From the NCBI GenBank assembly GCA_963772515.1, contig CAVYXC010000002.1, forward strand, positions 124,001 to 188,000: a stretch of 64,000 bases of DNA, given 5' to 3'. The stretch's first letter is position 1. Each line of letters opens with the position of its first letter. Below are positions 41,387-50,747 of the stretch, one piece after another. Both the position numbers and the translations under genes were made by a program. The notes below the pieces were generated by a model. That model did not search any database and had not been told where the DNA came from. It was given only the letters and a program-made list of their open reading frames with translations. The DNA comes from JAFAHD01 sp963772515 (lineage in GTDB: Bacteria > Vulcanimicrobiota > Vulcanimicrobiia > Eremiobacterales > Eremiobacteraceae).

Positions 41387-42693
41387 GCTTTGAACACCAT
41401 CGCGGGATCGACGCGCAGTGCCCGCTGCACGGCGAAGATGCCGGACGCGACGCACATCGCTGCGATCACCGCCAACGTGAGCAGTGCGCTCGTCGGCGTG
41501 ATGAGGATAAGGATGCCCTTGTTCGCTTGCGACCAGGCTGCGATGATCAGGCTCAGCGCGATGCCCGGCACGAAGCCGAGCAGCGCCATCAGCAGCGCTT
41601 GTTCCGCCACGACGGCATAGAACAGCGAATCCGGCGCACCCATCGCTCGCAGCGTGCCGTACTCCTTGATATGTTCGACGACCGAAGTATACAAGATCTG
41701 GCCGGCGACCGTCACGCCGACGATGAGGCCGACCACCGCGATCAATCCGAGGATGAAGCCGATGCCGGTGCGCCCGACCCAGTAGGAATCGGTCTGTTGA
41801 GCCATCTCGGCTTGCGTGTATGCGCGTGTTTCCGGCACCGCGCTGGTCAAGCGCCCTTTGAGCGCCTCGAGATCGACACCCGGCGCAGCGCGCACCAGGA
41901 TGTAGCTGATGTCGTCGGCGGGTCCAAGCGTGCCCGGGTCCGGTGTCGGCGTCGGGGCCGGTTTCGCCGTCGCCGCCGGCGCAGGCTTGGGCATGGGGAT
42001 CAGACCGACCGCGACGTAGCGCTCGAGCAGCACCGGATCGGGCGAGGGCGGCATCGCCGCGCGCATGCGGGCTGCCAGCGCCACAGGCGAAGGCGTCGGC
42101 GGAGCGACATACGCGGTCGCGTTGCGCAGCGACGTATAGATGAAGGTCGCCGAGATGATCGGCTGCGTGCCGTGGACCAGCCCCACGATGCGCACGTCGT
42201 GCTGACCGATCTTGCCGGCTCCGCCGACGCCCTCGATATTGAGTGCGCCGACCTTGGCGGCATCGACCAGCGCGGTATCCGGAGCGCTCAGCGAAGCGAG
42301 CGTCTGCGCGGAAACGGCACCCGGTGACCAGAGCTCGCCCCGCGGATCGAATCCGAACACGCGGATATACTCAAGCTTGTGGATCGGTCCGCGCCAGACG
42401 GACGTTTTGATCAGCAGCGCCTCAGCCGCGCTGACACCCGTGACGCTACGGACCTTGGCGAGCGAGTCGTACCGTATCGGAAAGGCGAGCTCGAAGTACG
42501 GCGTTTCCCGTGCGGCGACCCAGACGTCGGCATGTGATTCTTGGATCGAGAGCACCGCGGACTTGAGGAACCCGAAGTAGACGCCGGTCTCGATCGCGAT
42601 CAGCCCGACGGCGAACGCAACGCCCGCCTGCGCGACCAAGAAGCGCGGCAAGTCCTCGAAGAGCGTCTTGCGCCCGAGCGGCACCATCGGCAC
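41383..42693 (-). CDS. FtsX/MacB-like ABC transporter permease
   Basis: A 436-residue permease with one N-terminal membrane helix (about 15-35), a long extracytoplasmic domain that contains a proline/alanine/threonine-rich linker (about 230-260), and three C-terminal helices. The last region shows the FtsX pattern (GQILYTSVVEHIKEYGTLRA, then MGAPDSLFYAVV). It pairs with the ATPase encoded next. The export substrate is not known. Confidence 0.9.
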   Translation of the reverse strand: MPMVPLGRKTLFEDLPRFLVAQAGVAFAVGLIAIETGVYFGFLKSAVLSIQESHADVWVAARETPYFELAFPIRYDSLAKVRSVTGVSAAEALLIKTSVWRGPIHKLEYIRVFGFDPRGELWSPGAVSAQTLASLSAPDTALVDAAKVGALNIEGVGGAGKIGQHDVRIVGLVHGTQPIISATFIYTSLRNATAYVAPPTPSPVALAARMRAAMPPSPDPVLLERYVAVGLIPMPKPAPAATAKPAPTPTPDPGTLGPADDISYILVRAAPGVDLEALKGRLTSAVPETRAYTQAEMAQQTDSYWVGRTGIGFILGLIAVVGLIVGVTVAGQILYTSVVEHIKEYGTLRAMGAPDSLFYAVVAEQALLMALLGFVPGIALSLIIAAWSQANKGILILITPTSALLTLAVIAAMCVASGIFAVQRALRVDPAMVFKA

Positions 42694-42700
42694 GCGCTGC

Positions 42701-43618
42701 TCAGCTCTTCAAATACTTGTCGAACCATGCGAGCGTGCGGATCCATGCGTCGCTGGCGGCCGATGCGACGTACGAGGGGCGCGTGTCGTCGAAGAACGCG
42801 TGGCCCGCTTCGTCGTAGATCTTCACATCGTTGGGAACGGTCAGGCGCTGCGCCATCGCGCGCACGTCGTCGGGCAAGATGCTCGTATCGCGCCCGCCGT
42901 AGTTGCCCACAAGGGGCACGCGGACTTTATCCGTGTATGCGAGCGCCATCTCAGTGATCGGACCGTCGTTGCTCTGGCCCCAACGCACCTTACCGTAGAA
43001 CACATCGGCCGCATCGAAGTTCGCATCGTCGACTGCCGCGCGCAACGCGATGGAACCGCCCATGCAAAAGCCCATGACCCCGACCTTCGGCGGCCGCTGC
43101 TCTTCTGCAGCCTTCGCCCGCGCGCGGATCCACGTAGCGCCCGCAGCGATGTCGCCGTCGACCGTCGCATCCACCAACAGCGCCGCGAGGTCGGAGAATG
43201 GCTTGTAATCGGTGGCGCCGTCTCCTGAGGGCACATTCGGGGAACGCGCGTACAGCTCGGGCGCGATCGCGACGTAGCCCGCTTTCGCGAGCCGGCGTGC
43301 GGTATCGCGCAGCTGCGCGTCGACGCCCCAGATGGCTTGGCAGATCACGACGCCCGGCGTGGCCGGCGTGGCATTCTTCGGATACGCCGCGTATGCCGGG
43401 ATCGGCTGATCGGGGCGCGACAGCATCACGCGTGCGGTATTGATGGAGGGATCTCGTTCGGAGACGATCGGCGGATGCGGCTGGCCAAGCGTTTCATCCG
43501 CGGCCAGCGCCGTTGCGATGGACGTGCCCGCGGCCGCCGCGCCGGCCGAGAGACCGATGAACGCCTTGCGATTGAGATCGGACGCGGTGGATGTGACGGG
43601 ATCGATCTGATCGTTCAT
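42701..43618 (-). CDS. Dienelactone-hydrolase family protein, exported
   Basis: A 305-residue protein with an N-terminal hydrophobic export segment preceded by NRKAF (a weak Tat-like start). A dienelactone hydrolase domain follows: nucleophile Cys in GVMGFCMGGS, Asp in YGGRDTSILP and His in YDEAGHAFFDD. Enzymes of this family hydrolyse lactone or ester bonds. It is downstream of the FMN reductase on the same strand. Confidence 0.9.
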   Translation of the reverse strand: MNDQIDPVTSTASDLNRKAFIGLSAGAAAAGTSIATALAADETLGQPHPPIVSERDPSINTARVMLSRPDQPIPAYAAYPKNATPATPGVVICQAIWGVDAQLRDTARRLAKAGYVAIAPELYARSPNVPSGDGATDYKPFSDLAALLVDATVDGDIAAGATWIRARAKAAEEQRPPKVGVMGFCMGGSIALRAAVDDANFDAADVFYGKVRWGQSNDGPITEMALAYTDKVRVPLVGNYGGRDTSILPDDVRAMAQRLTVPNDVKIYDEAGHAFFDDTRPSYVASAASDAWIRTLAWFDKYLKS

Positions 43619-43634
43619 GGCGATTCCTTCGTGA

Positions 43635-44198
43635 TCACTTCGTGCTCATGCGCCGGGCGAACGCAGCCAGCCCAGCGAGCAATTCGCGCATCTCGGTCTT
43701 GACCTGCTCGTCGGTCAGCTCACCGGACGCGTCGAACTTCGTCTGCGCGCGGCCGACGTGCACCATCGGGTCGTCAAGCACGTGCATGCCATTGAATACG
43801 AACGCCGGCAGGAGTGCGATCTTGGCGCGCGCGGTGCCGAAGTAGCCGGTCGAGCAGCCCGCCAGTCCGACCGGCTTGTCGTTCAGGCACGAATCGTCGA
43901 GGGGCCGGGATGCCCAGTCGATGACGTTCTTGGTCACGCCGGACATCGACCAGTTGTACTCGGGCGTCACGATGAGCAGCGCGTCAGCCACGCGGATCGT
44001 GTCGCGCAGGCGCGCCACCGCGGGCGGCGGCGGCTCTTCCTTATCCGTGTTGTACAATGGGATCTCGCTGATGTCGATCTCGGCCAGCCGCACGTCGGAC
44101 GGCGCGAGCTTCGACGCATTGCGCAGCAGCATCTTATTGTAGGAGCCAGCGCGTAAGCTGCCGGCGAACGCGGCGATGACGACCTGGTCCTGCGCCAT
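43635..44198 (-). CDS. NADPH-dependent FMN reductase (flavodoxin fold)
   Basis: A 187-residue protein with the FMN-binding loop GSLRAGSYNK and the second motif TPEYNWSMSG, then VTKNVIDWASRP. It matches the chromate/azo/quinone reductase type. It reduces FMN or quinones with NADPH. The ATG at 44198 follows coaX by seven bases. Confidence 0.92.
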   Translation of the reverse strand: MAQDQVVIAAFAGSLRAGSYNKMLLRNASKLAPSDVRLAEIDISEIPLYNTDKEEPPPPAVARLRDTIRVADALLIVTPEYNWSMSGVTKNVIDWASRPLDDSCLNDKPVGLAGCSTGYFGTARAKIALLPAFVFNGMHVLDDPMVHVGRAQTKFDASGELTDEQVKTEMRELLAGLAAFARRMSTK

Positions 44199-44205
44199 CG
44201 CAGCC

Positions 44206-45000
44206 CTAGACGCGCGCTCGCGCGCGCGTTTTCGCCGCCCATACGTAGAGGCCGTCGAGCACGAGACGCTCGTCCACGATGTCGAACACGTCCGTGTGCG
44301 GCGCGATGAGATCGGCCAGCCCCCCGGTGGCGACGACTTTGGGTTTCTCGCCCATCTCCGCCGCGATTCGCGCGACCAGGTACTCGACTTGGCCGATGAA
44401 CCCGAGGATGACACCCGATTGCAACGCCGTCGGCGTATCGGTGCCAATGGCGGTGGGCGGTTTGACGAGCGGCACGTCCATGAGCTTGGCGGCGCGGCCG
44501 ATGAGCGCGTCGACCGACACCTCGATGCCCGGTGCGATGGCGGTTCCGAGATACTCGCCGCGCCCTGATACGGCCGCAAACGTCGTGGCCGTGCCGAATT
44601 GCACGACGATGAGCGGCGGCCCATACTTGGAGACTGCGCCGATCGCGCCGCCGATGAGGTCGGCGCCAAGCTCGGCGGCATGACGCGTCTTCACCGGCAC
44701 GATCGTCTGGCGCGCCGCCGACAAAAACTCCGGCCGCACGCCGAAATAGCGCTGCGCCATCTCCGACAGCGCGCGATACAACGGCGGCACGACGCTGGCG
44801 ACCGCGACACGTTTGATGGACGAGCGGCTCACGGTATGCAGGCTGAGCATCGAAGCGACCTGCGCCGCTAAGTCGTCGCCGGTCTGGCGCCGGTTGGTAA
44901 CCGACCGCCAGCTATGGACGAGCGTGCCCGCGGCGCCGCCCTCGAGCTCGAACAACCCGAACTTGATATTCGTGTTGCCGACTTCGACGGCGAGCAGCAT
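44206..45000 (-). CDS. coaX: Type III pantothenate kinase with altered active-site residues
   Basis: A 264-residue CoaX-family protein. The fold motifs are clear: VEVGNTNIKFG at the N-terminus, GADLIGG in the middle, then VVQFGTATTF and LGTAIAPGIEVS. CoaX phosphorylates pantothenate, the first step to CoA. In the family the first motif usually reads D-x-GNTN and the third D-FGTATT; here these aspartates are Glu (residue 6) and Gln. Activity may be reduced or changed. Placement next to coaBC and panC supports the pathway role. It starts two bases after coaBC. Confidence 0.88.
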   Translation of the reverse strand: MLLAVEVGNTNIKFGLFELEGGAAGTLVHSWRSVTNRRQTGDDLAAQVASMLSLHTVSRSSIKRVAVASVVPPLYRALSEMAQRYFGVRPEFLSAARQTIVPVKTRHAAELGADLIGGAIGAVSKYGPPLIVVQFGTATTFAAVSGRGEYLGTAIAPGIEVSVDALIGRAAKLMDVPLVKPPTAIGTDTPTALQSGVILGFIGQVEYLVARIAAEMGEKPKVVATGGLADLIAPHTDVFDIVDERLVLDGLYVWAAKTRARARV

Positions 45001-45002
45001 CG

Positions 45003-46226
45003 TCAGGATGCGCTCCGCAGCGCGTCGATGCGGTCGAGAATCGCGGCGGCAAGCGACGCTTTCGGCGCGCGCGGCAAGCGCTCGCGCCCGTCGGATCCCC
45101 ACAGCAGCGTCGCCTCGCTGTCGCCCGCCCCGAAAGCGCCGTCCGGACCATCGATCCGGTTAGCCACGATCAGGTCGAGCCGCTTGCGCGTCAATTTCTC
45201 GCGCCCGTTCTCTTCCAGCCGCTCGGACTCGGCGGCGAAGCCGACGACCATGCAACCGTCCGGACGCGCGGCCGCCACGTCGGCGATGATGTCGGGATTG
45301 CGCTGCAAGCGGATCACCGCCTCGGCTGCGTCTTTCTTCACTTTCTGGGCGGCGACGAGTTCCGGCCGGAAATCTGCGACCGCAGCGGCGCCTATGAACA
45401 GCGTCGTTCCAGGCAGATGCTCCAGCACGACGTTGTGCATCTCGCGCGCGCTCGTCACGCGGATCAGCTCGACGCCGGCCGGCTCGCGCAGTTCGGTCGG
45501 GCCGCTCACGAGCGTCACGCGCGCGCCGCGCGCGGCGGCTTCGGCCGCGAGCGCGTATCCCATGCGGCCGCTCGACGGATTGGACAAAAAGCGCGCCGGA
45601 TCGGCGAACTCGCGCGTCGGTCCGGCCGTGATCAGCACTCGTTGTCCCTCGAGCTGGCGAGTGCGCGCGAGCACCCGGCGTACGGCTTCTAGGATATCGC
45701 CGTCATCCGCCAGCCGCCCGCTGCCGACCTCGCCGCACGCCAAGAAACCCGCGCCTGGCTCTATGAACTCCATCCCGCGCGCTTGCAGCGCGGCGATATT
45801 CGCCTGCGTCGGAGCCGCTTCAAGCATCGCGGTGTTCATCGCGGGCGCGACGAGCACCGGGCGGCGCGTCGCCAGCACGCACGTCGTCAGCAGATTGTCG
45901 GCGACCCCGTGCGCGAGCTTGGCAAGCGTGTTGGCGGTCGCGTTGAGCACGAGCATCAGCGCGCTTTTGCGCACCAAGCCGATGTGGGCGATATCCCAGG
46001 TGGCGTCTCGCGCGAACATGTCGGTATGCACGTCGTTGTTGGACAGCGCTTGGAACGTCAGCGGCGCGACGAATCTGGTCGCGGACTCCGTCATGATGAC
46101 GTGGACGTCGGCGCCGGCTTGGCGCAGCGCGCTGACGATCCCGGCGCACTTGTACGCCGCGATGCCGCCGCAGACGCCGACGAGCAGCGTCGTGCCGGCC
46201 AGGTCGGTCGAGGGTTTTCGGCTCAT
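45003..46226 (-). CDS. coaBC: Bifunctional phosphopantothenoylcysteine decarboxylase / phosphopantothenate-cysteine ligase
   Basis: A 407-residue fusion. The CoaC half has GVCGGIAAYKC, PAMNTAM and the catalytic Cys loop LACGEVGSGRLAD. The CoaB half has ITAGPTREFADPARFLSNPS, SGRMGYALAAEA and the lysine pair in AQKVKKD. It performs steps two and three after pantothenate phosphorylation. The ATG at 46226 overlaps the panC stop by four bases. Confidence 0.95.
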   Translation of the reverse strand: MSRKPSTDLAGTTLLVGVCGGIAAYKCAGIVSALRQAGADVHVIMTESATRFVAPLTFQALSNNDVHTDMFARDATWDIAHIGLVRKSALMLVLNATANTLAKLAHGVADNLLTTCVLATRRPVLVAPAMNTAMLEAAPTQANIAALQARGMEFIEPGAGFLACGEVGSGRLADDGDILEAVRRVLARTRQLEGQRVLITAGPTREFADPARFLSNPSSGRMGYALAAEAAARGARVTLVSGPTELREPAGVELIRVTSAREMHNVVLEHLPGTTLFIGAAAVADFRPELVAAQKVKKDAAEAVIRLQRNPDIIADVAAARPDGCMVVGFAAESERLEENGREKLTRKRLDLIVANRIDGPDGAFGAGDSEATLLWGSDGRERLPRAPKASLAAAILDRIDALRSAS

Positions 46227-47065
46227 CGTGCGGGCGTGTGCACTTCCATGTTGTCGATCAAGCGGGTCGGGCCGGCGAAAGCCGCTCCGACCACGAGCAG
46301 GCCGGCGTCTTGCGGCGCCGCGCGCAAGGGCTCGAAGACCGCCGGATCGACGACGGCCAGGTAGTCCATCTTCAAGGGCGGCAGCGTCGCTTCCGCCTGC
46401 GCCACGGCGCGCTCGACATCGCGCTCGCCTGCCACCAGCGATCGCGCGACCTCCGTCAGCGCGGCGTACAGCCGCGGCGCAGCCGCGCGCTGCCCGGCGT
46501 CGAGATACGCATTGCGCGAGGACAATGCCAACCCATCGGCTTCGCGCACCGTCGCGCACGCGGCGATGGTCACCGGCAGGTCGAAATCGCGGACCATGCG
46601 CGACACGACCGCAAGCTGCTGCGCGTCTTTTTGGCCGAAGTACGCGACGTCCGGCGTGACGATGTTGAACAGCTTAAGGACGACCGTCGCCACGCCGGCG
46701 AAGAAGCCTGGCCGGCGTTCGCCTTCAAGTTGCACGGCCAACGGGCCGGGCGCCACCGTGAATTGCGACCCAGGCGGATACATCTCGTCGCGCGGGGGCG
46801 CGAACAGCACGTCGGTACCGGCGCGCTCGAGCAACGCTGCATCCTCTTGCGGCGTGCGCGGGTAGCGATCGAAGTCTTCAGCCGGCCCGAACTGCAGCGG
46901 ATTGACGAAGACCGACACGATGACCGATGCGCATTCGCGGCGCGCGCGCTCCACGAGAGAAATATGCCCGGCGTGCAGCGCGCCCATCGTCGGCACGAAG
47001 CCGACCGGCGCGGGCAGCGTGCGACGCAACCGGCGCAGTTCCGTGACGCTCGCGGCCGTTCGCAC
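46223..47065 (-). CDS. panC: Pantothenate synthetase
   Basis: A 280-residue enzyme joining pantoate and beta-alanine with ATP. Motifs are VPTMGALHAGHISLV, the FVNPLQFGPAEDF segment, YFGQKDAQQLAVV (KxxQ) and SSRNAYL. The start is set to GTG 47065, four bases after the FHA gene stop, because the family N-terminus begins just there. It feeds the following coaBC and coaX genes. Confidence 0.95.
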   Translation of the reverse strand: MRTAASVTELRRLRRTLPAPVGFVPTMGALHAGHISLVERARRECASVIVSVFVNPLQFGPAEDFDRYPRTPQEDAALLERAGTDVLFAPPRDEMYPPGSQFTVAPGPLAVQLEGERRPGFFAGVATVVLKLFNIVTPDVAYFGQKDAQQLAVVSRMVRDFDLPVTIAACATVREADGLALSSRNAYLDAGQRAAAPRLYAALTEVARSLVAGERDVERAVAQAEATLPPLKMDYLAVVDPAVFEPLRAAPQDAGLLVVGAAFAGPTRLIDNMEVHTPAR

Positions 47066-47069
47066 CCGG

Positions 47070-47375
47070 TTACGGCTGATCTGGAATTTCGAGGACGCGC
47101 AGCATTGTGCGCCCGACCACAAACGGCTGCCCCGCCGAGATGATCACACTTGTGTCGATCGGCCGCCCTTCGATGAACGTGCCGTTGCTGCTGCCGAGAT
47201 CCGTGAGGCGCAGGCCTGTGTCATGTGCGCACACTTCAGCGTGGGTACGGGAAATTGTGCGGTCCGTCGGCACGCAGGCCTGAACCGCGTCGGCATCTCT
47301 GCCGATACTTATGCGCTGCTCGAATCGCCACCGTCTGCCGTCGAGCGGTCCGTTCATCGCCTCGATCGCGAACAT
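47070..47375 (-). CDS. FHA-domain protein
   Basis: A 101-residue protein that is almost entirely one forkhead-associated domain: ISIGRDADAV, SRTHAEVCAH and LTDLGSSNGTFIEG. FHA domains bind phosphothreonine peptides. It is the first gene before panC, probably translationally linked. No Ser/Thr kinase gene is in the window. Start ATG 47375; a longer form to 47432 is possible. Confidence 0.88.
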   Translation of the reverse strand: MFAIEAMNGPLDGRRWRFEQRISIGRDADAVQACVPTDRTISRTHAEVCAHDTGLRLTDLGSSNGTFIEGRPIDTSVIISAGQPFVVGRTMLRVLEIPDQP

Positions 47376-47569
47376 GTCGGCGCCCGCTTTTCGAGGGTTT
47401 GGCGTACCTCTCCCGCGGCAAACCGGTGCCACGCCTGGGCCGTCACACCGAAGATATGACGCTTTGGCGGCTCAAGTGGGCCCTGCGGTCGGCCGATGAT
47501 ACATATATGAAGGCGCCGCCGAGAGCAGGCGGCAGCCGGCACCGACTCTACAGCCGGAGCAATCTTGGA

Positions 47570-47791
47570 GTGGACAACTCAGGCGTGAAGAATCTGCAAT
47601 CGGAGCTGGTCGACATAGACGCGGACGCCCTGCGCGAGGCAGAGCGCGTGTTCGCGCAAGGCATCCTTGATACGATGCCTGGGAAGTCCGTGGCACGGGC
47701 TTCCTACGAAGAGACGCGCGTCGTCCTCACCATGACGGACGGAACCGAGTACTATTTCTACGGCTTCTTAGGCGAATCAGGTCTTCGGTAA
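47570..47791 (+). CDS. Small hypothetical protein
   Basis: A protein of about 73 residues (GTG 47570; GTG 47585 also possible). A helical first half is followed by beta strands ASYEETRVVLTMTDGTEYYF and GFLGESGLR. I see no known family with certainty. It overlaps the convergent PilZ gene by 15 bases at the 3' end. Confidence 0.45.
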   Translation: MDNSGVKNLQSELVDIDADALREAERVFAQGILDTMPGKSVARASYEETRVVLTMTDGTEYYFYGFLGESGLR

Positions 47792-48136
47792 GACGTTGGC
47801 GTCCACGAAGTCGGCGATCGCTCGCCGGTCTTCTGGATCTATCGACGTGAACGCGATCCCATGATGGAAAGTCTTCTCGGCGCCCAGAAACGCGCTTAGC
47901 ACCGCGCGTCCACGCACGCGGATCGCGCTATCGTGGCCGGGCAGGCGGAATTTGATGTCCAGCGTCGCGCGCGGCGGCACGTCGGAGGGCGCGACCAGGC
48001 GCATGCCGCCGGCGCCAAGATCCAGCACCGAACCCGTGCGCGCGGTCGCATCGCCCTCAAGCGAGAACTCGACCGGCAACGACACCGGAACGCGGACATA
48101 TTGGCGCCTATGCAGGTCACCCGTCATGTCGGGCAT
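47777..48136 (-). CDS. PilZ-domain protein
   Basis: A 119-residue PilZ protein. The c-di-GMP-binding elements are present: RRQYVRVPV (RxxxR type) and DLGAGGMRL (D/NxSxxG type, with Ala for Ser). It probably responds to c-di-GMP and may affect motility or surface behaviour, in keeping with the flagellar genes at 13-18 kb. It has no other domain. Confidence 0.87.
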   Translation of the reverse strand: MPDMTGDLHRRQYVRVPVSLPVEFSLEGDATARTGSVLDLGAGGMRLVAPSDVPPRATLDIKFRLPGHDSAIRVRGRAVLSAFLGAEKTFHHGIAFTSIDPEDRRAIADFVDANVLPKT

Positions 48137-48164
48137 ATTCTCGTTTGAGGTGGCGCAACGCCTC

Positions 48165-49430
48165 TTATGCGAGCGCGCCTGCGGCCGCGCTCATGGTGGC
48201 GAGCACGCCGTGCGAGGCGTCAAGGCCGCCCTGCAGATACACTTCGTACGGTTCGCGCAGCGGCGCATCGCACGACAGCTCGAGGGTCGAGCCTGAGATG
48301 AATGCGCCGCCCGCCATGATCACTGGATCGGCGTAGCCCGGCACCGGCCCCGGTTCCGGCGCCGCACGCGCATTGACCGGCAGCATCCGTTGCAAGCCGC
48401 GCGCGAAGCCGGCCAGCCGGCCGGCGTTCCCGAGCCGGATCGCTTGGACGATGTCCGTCCGCGGCGCACCCGGCAGCGGATCGACGGCAAAGCCGAGGCG
48501 CGCGAACAACGCGGCCGCAAAATCCATCGTCTTGAGGCTCTCGACGACAGCGCGTGGGGCGCGGTGCAGACCGGCGAAAAACCAGCGCGCGGTATCCAGC
48601 GTCGGGCCGACGGCGTCGCCGAGGCCGGGCGCGAAGATGCGATCCGCCACGCGCGCGACGAGATCCGCTCGACCGGCCACGTATGCTCCGGTGGTGGCGA
48701 CGCCGCCGCCGGGATTCTTGATGAGCGAACCGATGATGACGTCGGCGCCGACCGCCGTCGGCTCTTCGAGCTCGACCAACTCGCCGTAGCAGTTGTCGAC
48801 GGCCACGATCGCACCGGGCGCATGCGTGTGCACGAGTTCGATGAGTGCGCCGATCTGCGCCACGGAGAGCGAAGGCCGGACCGCATAGCCGCGCGAGCGC
48901 TGGATGAAAATGACGTCGGGTGCGCGGCGCAGCGCGTCGGCGACGTCTTCGGCGCGCGGCGCGTCGCCGGTGGTCCACGCGGCCTCCAGATATTGCGCGC
49001 CGCCGCCGCGCACCAGTCCGTTCGGATGGTCGCAGATCGCCAAACGCAGCGTGTCGTACGGCCGGCCGGTGAGGGAACATAGCTTGCCGCCGTGCGGCAG
49101 CAGCGCGCCTAGCGTCGCGACGATCGCGTGGGTTGCGCTGACCAGCTGGATCCGCGCGAGTGCCGCGGGCGCGTCCAACACGTCGGCGAGCAGAGCTTCA
49201 TACGCCTCCCGGCCGCGGTCGTGATACGCGTAGCCGGTGCTGCCGGCCAGGTGCGAATCATCGATGCCGGCACGCATGAACGCGGCGATCACTTTGGCGC
49301 CGACCGCCAAGCCGCGAGCTTCGCGCTCGCGCCACGCTCCCGCGACGTCGTCGAGGGCGGCCTCTGCCGCCTCGATGATGCGCGCCGGGATGTCCAGGCG
49401 GCCCGCCGCTTCTGCCAGTGCTCGTCTCAT
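48165..49430 (-). CDS. PLP-dependent methionine gamma-lyase-like protein (aluminium-resistance family)
   Basis: A 421-residue fold-type I PLP enzyme. Recognisable segments are HLAGSTGYAYHDRGREAYE, LVSATHAIVATLGALL, the PLP lysine in IIGSLIKNPGGG and CSLTGRPYDTL. It belongs to the family annotated as methionine gamma-lyase-like or aluminium-resistance protein; the true reaction is poorly defined. Its start overlaps the PTS EIIC stop by four bases. Confidence 0.87.
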   Translation of the reverse strand: MRRALAEAAGRLDIPARIIEAAEAALDDVAGAWREREARGLAVGAKVIAAFMRAGIDDSHLAGSTGYAYHDRGREAYEALLADVLDAPAALARIQLVSATHAIVATLGALLPHGGKLCSLTGRPYDTLRLAICDHPNGLVRGGGAQYLEAAWTTGDAPRAEDVADALRRAPDVIFIQRSRGYAVRPSLSVAQIGALIELVHTHAPGAIVAVDNCYGELVELEEPTAVGADVIIGSLIKNPGGGVATTGAYVAGRADLVARVADRIFAPGLGDAVGPTLDTARWFFAGLHRAPRAVVESLKTMDFAAALFARLGFAVDPLPGAPRTDIVQAIRLGNAGRLAGFARGLQRMLPVNARAAPEPGPVPGYADPVIMAGGAFISGSTLELSCDAPLREPYEVYLQGGLDASHGVLATMSAAAGALA

Positions 49431-50734
49431 GGCGCGCTCTCCGGATGCCGCTCGAGTTCGAGCTCGTGGTCGCGGATGGCCTCGGCGGTCTTGACGAGCT
49501 GCTCCTCTTCCTCGGGCTTGGCGCGCAGCGTCTCCTCGAATGCACGATAGAACGGGATGTAGAGCACGAGCGACAGCGCGATGTTGACCAGCACGAGGAC
49601 GACGGCGCGCCAATCCCCGCTCGTGGTGAGCCACGCGCCGATGGGCGCCGGAATCGCGCTTGGAAGGAAGACGACTGTCTTGGCGACCAGCCCGAAGTAC
49701 ATCGCGAGATAGGTCACCGTCGCCAGGATGAGCGGCACGCCGATGAACGGGATCGTCAGGCTCGGGTTCATGACCAGCGGCAGGCCGAAGATCAGCGGCT
49801 CGTTGACGTTGATCATGCTCGGCAGCAACGACGCATACCCGAGCCTGCGAATGCGCGGGATGCGCGAGAACAGCATCAACAGGTTGAGCGACAGCGTCGC
49901 GCCTGAGCCGCCCGGGAAAAAGAACAAGAACAGCGTGATCGTCACGATGTGCGGCGGTGTTTGGTGATGCAGCAAGGCCTGGCTATTGGCGTCGATCGCA
50001 CCGAGGAAGATCGGCGTCGTCAGCGCGGCCAGGAAGCCCGGACCGTGAACGCCCGCGGTCCACAGCAGCACCTGCAAGAATACCACGAGCAGCAGCGCGG
50101 GCAAGGTGTCGCCGACGCCGATGAGCGGCTTTACCGCCGCCAGCAGGACGTCTGCCATGCTTTGATGGGACGGCGCCAAAAGGCCCGCGATGCCGGCGAA
50201 GATCGCGACGACCAATAAGCCCGACAACGACGCCGCGATCGGGCGGCTTCGGACTGCGCGATAGATGATACGCATCACCTCGCCGCTGATGCTTGCCACG
50301 ATGATCGCGAGGAAAAGGCTGCTCGCCGACAGCGTTCCAAGCAGCACGATCGGCGACAGCGGAATCGGCCGCGGCAACGACAGCAGGAACCCGAACGCGG
50401 TGAAGACGACGGCCCAGACCCGGTCGTAGCGGAAGCGCAGCGCTAGATTGTTGGCGAGCAGCAGCACGAGCGCGACGCCCATCGCGCCAAAACCGATATG
50501 ATAGGCGTCGAGGAAACGCGCGAAGAGCGCGGCCTCGTGCCATTGCACCGGGTGGGGCGGGATCCACAAGTAGACGGCGACTGTCATCGCCGCCATCACC
50601 CAAAACGCCGGCTGGATAGCGGCGCGCACCGCCGCGAAGTGCGGCTCATCAGCCGCTCGTTGCAGGCGCGGCAGCAGGCGCGCCTCGAGGGCGGCGATGG
50701 CGGCGTCGAGTCCGCGCAGCGCGGAGGTCTTCAC
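49427..50734 (-). CDS. PTS EIIC component, cellobiose/lactose type
   Basis: A 435-residue membrane protein of the lactose/cellobiose EIIC family, with about ten helices and the substrate-loop motif INVNEPLIFGLPLVMNP. EIIC components take up sugars coupled to phosphorylation by EIIA/EIIB. Neither partner is encoded nearby, so they lie elsewhere or this copy works without them. GTG 50734 is used as start; it follows the class I GATase-like gene by 13 bases. Confidence 0.87.
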   Translation of the reverse strand: MKTSALRGLDAAIAALEARLLPRLQRAADEPHFAAVRAAIQPAFWVMAAMTVAVYLWIPPHPVQWHEAALFARFLDAYHIGFGAMGVALVLLLANNLALRFRYDRVWAVVFTAFGFLLSLPRPIPLSPIVLLGTLSASSLFLAIIVASISGEVMRIIYRAVRSRPIAASLSGLLVVAIFAGIAGLLAPSHQSMADVLLAAVKPLIGVGDTLPALLLVVFLQVLLWTAGVHGPGFLAALTTPIFLGAIDANSQALLHHQTPPHIVTITLFLFFFPGGSGATLSLNLLMLFSRIPRIRRLGYASLLPSMINVNEPLIFGLPLVMNPSLTIPFIGVPLILATVTYLAMYFGLVAKTVVFLPSAIPAPIGAWLTTSGDWRAVVLVLVNIALSLVLYIPFYRAFEETLRAKPEEEEQLVKTAEAIRDHELELERHPESAP

Positions 50735-50747
50735 CGGCCGCGGCCCC

